Source: Bugulina stolonifera
Taxonomy: Eukaryota; Bryozoa; Gymnolaemata; Cheilostomatida; Bugulidae
Reading direction: 5' to 3'
NCBI GenBank assembly: GCA_935421135.1
Contig: OW285193.1
Coordinates: 1,984,001-2,048,000, forward strand
Length of the DNA: 64,000 nt
Part shown: piece after piece, positions 58,601 through 64,000 of the stretch
How positions within the stretch are numbered: the stretch's first letter is position 1
Layout of the letters: every line of letters starts with the position of its first letter
Notes under the pieces: model-generated
Database searches by the model: none
Told to the model about the DNA's origin: nothing
Seen by the model: the letters and a program-made list of their open reading frames with translations, nothing else
Position numbers and translations under genes: made by a program

Positions 58601-61600
58601 CCGGTGTTTTCGCTTAACAAATTCAATGGTGTTTATACATGACTTACCCAAAAAGAGTCTGTTAATCCGTATACTCTATGATACTGTATTCTCTGGCCAG
58701 TTCAATCATCATGGTTTCAATATAATAATCCAGCCGCCGGTGGAGGGCATACTAACTACAATGATATTCTTACTTTTTGGCATTGTTGACTTGATGCAGT
58801 TATTTGTAAGAGATGTAACAATTATTGTCTGATTAACGCGGCGTTTCCAAGCATAATAATATGTAACTGGCTGCGGAAACAGCGCTTGTACATGAACGTA
58901 ACTGGCAACTCGCTCATTGAGCATGTGTCTATGCAGGAGTTGTTTCAAGCAGTTGTGTGTGTAGGGCTGCCGGTTCGGTAGGAGTTGTGTTCTCTATTCA
59001 AAGCTTGCCAATTTCAAAACGAGCTGTGCCAGACGCCAGTCACACGTACACTGGCGTAACCTGCACTCCCTCCTAGGTACCCATGTATATGTTGAAGATT
59101 TGATGGCAAATTATGGTCACAGACATGACAATGTTCTGAACTGCGCCTCTCCGGATCTATTCAAACTCGTTAGTTCTAAATAATTCCATTATAACCATGA
59201 CTAAATCCACCTGTACCGGAAGAAGTTTAAACTTGCTACCAGATATCTACATCTCTTCAGTTGCCCATCAAAATGTAATGCATTATACTATTATACATGT
59301 AATATAACAGTAATACACTTCATCTGTAAGGAAATTGTTTTTTTTGAAAAGGGTAAATCTGTGAGATCATCTAGGCGTTAGCGTGGACGAGTCACATGTC
59401 GCCTACTGCCCTACAGTTCGGACAGTGGTGTCGCTGGTAGTACTCTGAAAATCCCAATATTCAACTCCCTATCTACGCACACACAGACTAGCCGGTATTA
59501 ATTCGCTCTTCTCAACAGTACGTAGATGACTCTTTCTCGCTAGACCACGTCGTGTGTATAAATATTATTTGGCACAGTTCAAGTGACATTGTGGTTATAA
59601 TGCGATCTGAAGTCTCCGTACGTCTCTGTCGGTGGTTGTTACGCCAAATATAGGATAACTTTACGCATCGGCCTGGCTGGTTCAAACCCATTATATTTAC
59701 CAGCAGCATTACTTGACTCGGTCGCTCCTTTCAGGAGGTGTACGGTGGTAGTTGTCTTCTCTTTTCTCCTTGTTCACACCTACATGTAGATTACCTTAAG
59801 CATTCGCGAACATACTGGGGACGGCAATGACCAAGGTCACTTCACGGTAAATATCTGTCTTGCATATGACTGTTTCCACATCCCGGGGATGGCCGGCTAG
59901 GTATTGGCGACATCTCCGCCCTTGTAATGTGTTCCCGTGTATATTTCACACCTATTCGCTCCAGAATACAAAATCCCATGGGTTTGGTGGACACAGAAAT
60001 AGTCCAAATCACCAGACTGAGATTCAAGGTGTAGCATACAGATTAAAAGGTAAGCATGGGGACCTCAGATAATATTATAGTATCTGTGCCCTCACCTGCC
60101 TGTATCCAGACTGAATCCAGCAATTAGTGTTACAAATCGCACATGCTATGGCCTACGGTCCAGACAGTGAGCTTCACTGCTGGTACTGTCATGATACGAA
60201 CTAACATAATACAACTGCACTGAACCAAGTTCAACCATGCATATGCTACATGGGGCTGATGGAAGACCATGTTATTGGCGGATTCACCTATGCAACCCGG
60301 TGTTTTCGCTTAACAAATTCAATGGTGTTTATACATGACTTACCCAAAAAGAGTCTGTTAATCCGTATACTCTATGATACTGTATTCTCTGGCCAGTTCA
60401 ATCATCATGGTTTCAATATAATAATCCAGCCGCCGGTGGAGGGCATACTAACTACAATGATATTCTTACTTTTTGGCATTGTTGACTTGATGCAGTTATT
60501 TGTTAGAGATGTAACAATTATTGTCTGATTAACGCGGCGTTTCCAAGCATAATAATATGTAACTGGCTGCGGAAACAACGCTTGTACATGAACGTAACTG
60601 GCAACTCGCTCATTGAGCATGTGTCTATGCAGGAGTTGTTTCAAGCAGTTGTGTGTGTAGGGCTGCCGGTTTGGTAGGAGTTGTGTTCTCTATTCAAAGC
60701 TTGCCAATTTCAAAACGAGCTGTGCCAGACGCCAGTCACACGTACACTGGCGTAACCTGCACTCCCTCCTAGGTACCCATGTATATGTTGAAGATTTGAT
60801 GGCAAATTATGGTCACAGACATGACAATGTTCTGAACTGCGCCTCTCCGGATCTATTCACACTCGTTAGTTCTAAATAATTCCATTATAACCATGACTAA
60901 ATCCACCTGTACCGGAAGAAGTTTAAACTTGCTACCAGATATCTACATCTCTTCAGTTGCCCATCAAAATGTAATGCATTATACTATTATACACGTAATA
61001 TAACAGTAATACACTTCATCTGCAAGGAAATTGTTTTTTTTGAAAAGGGTAAATCTGTGAGATCATCTAGGCGTTAGCGTGGACGAGTCACATGTCGCCT
61101 ACTGCCCTACAGTTCGGACAGTGGTGTCGCTGGTAGTACTCTGAAAATCCCAATATTCAACTCCCTATCTACGCACACACACACTAGCCGGTATTAATTC
61201 GCTCTTCTCAACAGTACGTAGATGACTCTTTCTCGCTAGACCACGTCGTGTGTATAAATATTATTTGGCACAGTTCAAGTGACATTGTGGTTATAATGCG
61301 ATCTGAAGTCTCCGTACGTCTCTGTCGTTGGTTGTTACGCCAAATATAGGATAACTTTACGCATCGGCCTGGCTGGTTCAAACCCATTATATTTACCAGC
61401 AGCATTACTTGACTCGGTCGCTCGTTTCAGGAGGTGTACGGTGGTAGTTGTCTTCTCTTTTCTCCTTGTTCACACCTACATGTAGATTACCTTAAGCATT
61501 CGCGAACATACTGGGAACGGCAATGACCAAGGTCACTTCACGGTAAATATCTGTCTTGCATATGACTGTTTCCACATCCCGGGGATGGCCGGCTAGGTAT

Positions 61601-64000
61601 TGGCGACATCTCCGCCCTTGTAATGTGTTCCCGTGTATATTTCACACCTATTCGCTCCAGAATACAAAATCCCATGGGTTTGGTGGACACAGAAATAGTC
61701 CAAATCACCAGACTGAGATTCAAGGTGTAGCATACAGATTAAAAGGTAAGCATGGGGACCTCAGATAATATTATAGTATCTGCGCCCTCACCTGCCTGTA
61801 TCCACACTGAATCCAGCAATTAGTGTTCAAATCGCACATGCTATGGCCTACGGTCCAGACAGTGAGCTTCACTGCTGGTACTGTCATGATACGAACTAAC
61901 ATAATACAACTGCACTGAACCATGTTCAACCATGCATATGCTACATAGGGCTGATGGAAGACCATGTTATTGGCGGATTCACCTATGCAACCCGGTGTTT
62001 TCGCTTAACAAATTCAATGGTGTTTATACATGACTTACCCAAAGAGAGTCTGTTAATCCATATACTTCATGATACTGTGTTCTCTGGCCAGTTCAATCAT
62101 CATGGTTTCAATATAATAATCCAGCCGCCAGTAGAGGGCATACTAACTACAATGATATTCTTACTTTTTGGCATTGTTGACTTGATGCAGTTATTTGTAA
62201 GAAATGTAACAATTATTGTCTGATTACCGCGGCGTTTCCAAGCATAATAATATGTAACTGGCTGCGGAAACAGCGCTTGTACGTGAACGTTACTGGCAAC
62301 TCGCTCATTGAGCATGTGTCTATGCAGGAGTTGTTTCAAGCAGTTGTGTGTGTAGGGCTGCCGGTTCGGTAGGAGTTGTGTTCTCTATTCAAAGCTTGCC
62401 AATTTCAAAACGAGCTGTGCCAGACGCCAGTCACACGTACACTGACGTAACCTGCATTCCTTCCTAGGTACCCATGTATATGTTGAAGATTCGATGGCAA
62501 ATTATGGCCACAGACATGACAATGTTCTGAACTGCGCCTCTCCGGATCTATTCACACTCGTTAGTTCTAAATAATTCCATTATAACCATGACCAAATCCA
62601 CCTGTACCGGAAGAAGTTTGAACTTGCTACCAGATATCTACATCTCTTCAGTTGCCCATCAAAATGTAATGCATTATACTATTATACACGTAATATAACA
62701 GTAATACACTTCATCTGTAAGGAAATTGTTTTTTTTGAAAAGGGTAAATCTGTGAGATCATCTAGGCGTTAGCGTGGACGAGTCACATGTCGCCTACTGC
62801 CCTACAGTTCGGACAGTGGTGTCGCTGGTAGTACTCTGAAAATCCCAATATTCAACTCCCTATCTACGCACACACACACTAGCCGGTATTAATTCGCTCT
62901 TCTCAACAGTACGTAGATGACTCTTTCTCGCTAGACCTCGTCGTGTGTATAAATATTATTTGGCACAGTTCAAGTGACATTGTGGTTATAATGCGATCTG
63001 AAGTCTCCGTACGTCTCTGTCGTTGGTTGTTACGCCAAATATAGGATAACTTTACGCATCGGCCTGGCTGGTTCAAACCCATTATATTTACCAGCAGCAT
63101 TACTTGACTCGGTCGCTCGTTTCAGGAGGTGTACGGTGGTAGTTGTCTTCTCTTTTCTCCTTGTTCACACCTACATGTAGATTACCTTAAGCATTCGCGA
63201 ACATACTGGGGACGGCAATGACCAAGGTCACTTCACGGTAAATATCTGTCTTGCATATGACTGTTTCCACATCCCGGGGATGGCCGGCTAGGTATTGGCG
63301 ACATCTCCGCCCTTGTAATGTGTTCCCGTGTATATTTCACACCTATTCGCTCCAGAATACAAAATCCCATGGGTTTGGTGGACACAGAAATAGTCCAAAT
63401 CACCAGACTGAGATTCAAGGTGTAGCATACAGATTAAAAGGTAAGCATGGGGACCTCAGATAGTATTATAGTATCTGTGCCCTCACCTGCCTGTATCCAG
63501 ACTGAATCCAGCAATTAGTGTTACAAATCGCACATGCTATGGCCTACGGTCCAGACAGTGAGCTTCACTGCTGGTACTGTCATGATACGAACTAACATAA
63601 TACAACTGCACTGAACCAAGTTCAACCATGCATATGCTACATGGGGCTGATGGAAGACCATGTTATTGGCGGATTCACCTATGCAACCCGGTGTTTTCGC
63701 TTAACAAATTCAATGGTGTTTATACATGACTTACCCAAAAAGAGTCTGTTAATCCGTATACTCTATGATACTGTATTCTCTGGCCAGTTCAATCATCATG
63801 GTTTCAATATAATAATCCAGCCGCCGGTGGAGGGCATACTAACTACAATGATATTCTTACTTTTTGGCATTGTTGACTTGATGCAGTTATTTGTAAGAGA
63901 TGTAACAATTATTGTCTGATTAACGCGGCGTTTCCAAGCATAATAATATGTAACTGGCTGCGGAAACAGCGCTTGTACATGAACGTAACTGGCAACTCGC
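55685..64000. repeat. 1.7-kb tandem repeat array
   Basis: Units start (at GTACCCATGTATATG) at 55685, 57381, 59077, 60773 and 62468, spacings 1696, 1696, 1696 and 1695; the last runs off the window. Copies differ by only a few substitutions each. The small frames repeated in every unit (92, 79, 70, 65, 61 codons) show no domain. Each unit has an exon-like 85-bp segment (first copy 56573-56657) between a CTCCAG acceptor and a GTAAGC donor, and a short palindrome around AGATAATATTATATTATCT. I do not recognise an rRNA, snRNA, tRNA or histone gene. Confidence 0.95.

Noticed and set aside
55685..64000. 5S rRNA, snRNA or histone cluster
   Set aside because: The tandem arrangement suggests it, but I recognise no such gene in the unit.
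1..64000. CRISPR array, operon or prokaryotic features
   Set aside because: Spliced animal-type genes throughout; tandem repeats have no unique spacers.

Overview
The window is eukaryotic and almost certainly from an invertebrate animal. Both recognisable genes are split into many short exons with GT-AG introns, extracellular animal domains (C-type lectin-like and thrombospondin type 1) are combined in one protein, and introns and flanks are full of minisatellites, MITEs, tRNA-derived SINE-like sequences, LINE fragments and LTR relics. I cannot fix the species; a marine non-vertebrate such as a sponge would fit, but that is a guess.

Layout. (1) 1-2835: a 19-bp minisatellite lying in an intron. 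(2) 2967-42377, + strand: 38 coding exons of one giant modular gene whose 5' part lies left of the window. It reads (CTLD-TSP1) x10 followed by one more TSP1: 10 C-type-lectin-like modules and 11 TSP1 modules, 5898 coding nt (1966 codons). Every module is bounded by phase-1 introns and has a length divisible by three. A possible hydrophobic C-terminal exon is at 44370-44413. The introns hold decayed LINE pieces, a 4.9-kb TIR element, a 3-kb palindromic foldback element, an LTR relic, a TIR element with a GGCGGATCCAGG end, MITEs, SINE-like sequences and many tandem repeats. Several repeats copy the gene's own splice donor sites.

(3) 46075-49427, - strand: a complete five-exon gene of the PRXL2B / selenoprotein U family (195 residues, thioredoxin-like fold). 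The first residue of its redox motif is an in-frame TGA, giving UxxC. A hairpin with SECIS architecture lies about 190 nt past the stop, so I read this as a selenoprotein gene. It is convergent with the lectin-like gene.

(4) 49428-54700: no recognised gene; relics of the foldback element, MITEs, an LTR relic and AT-rich sequence. (5) About 54718-64000: a tandem array of a 1.7-kb unit, with one divergent deleted copy, four full copies and a partial copy running off the end. The full copies are nearly identical to one another.

The two genes have no evident functional link. The modular protein is presumably extracellular or surface-bound (adhesion or recognition) and the selenoprotein is presumably an intracellular redox enzyme. 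The most notable content is the recoded TGA with its SECIS-like hairpin, the alternating CTLD/TSP1 array, and minisatellites that multiply 5' splice sites.
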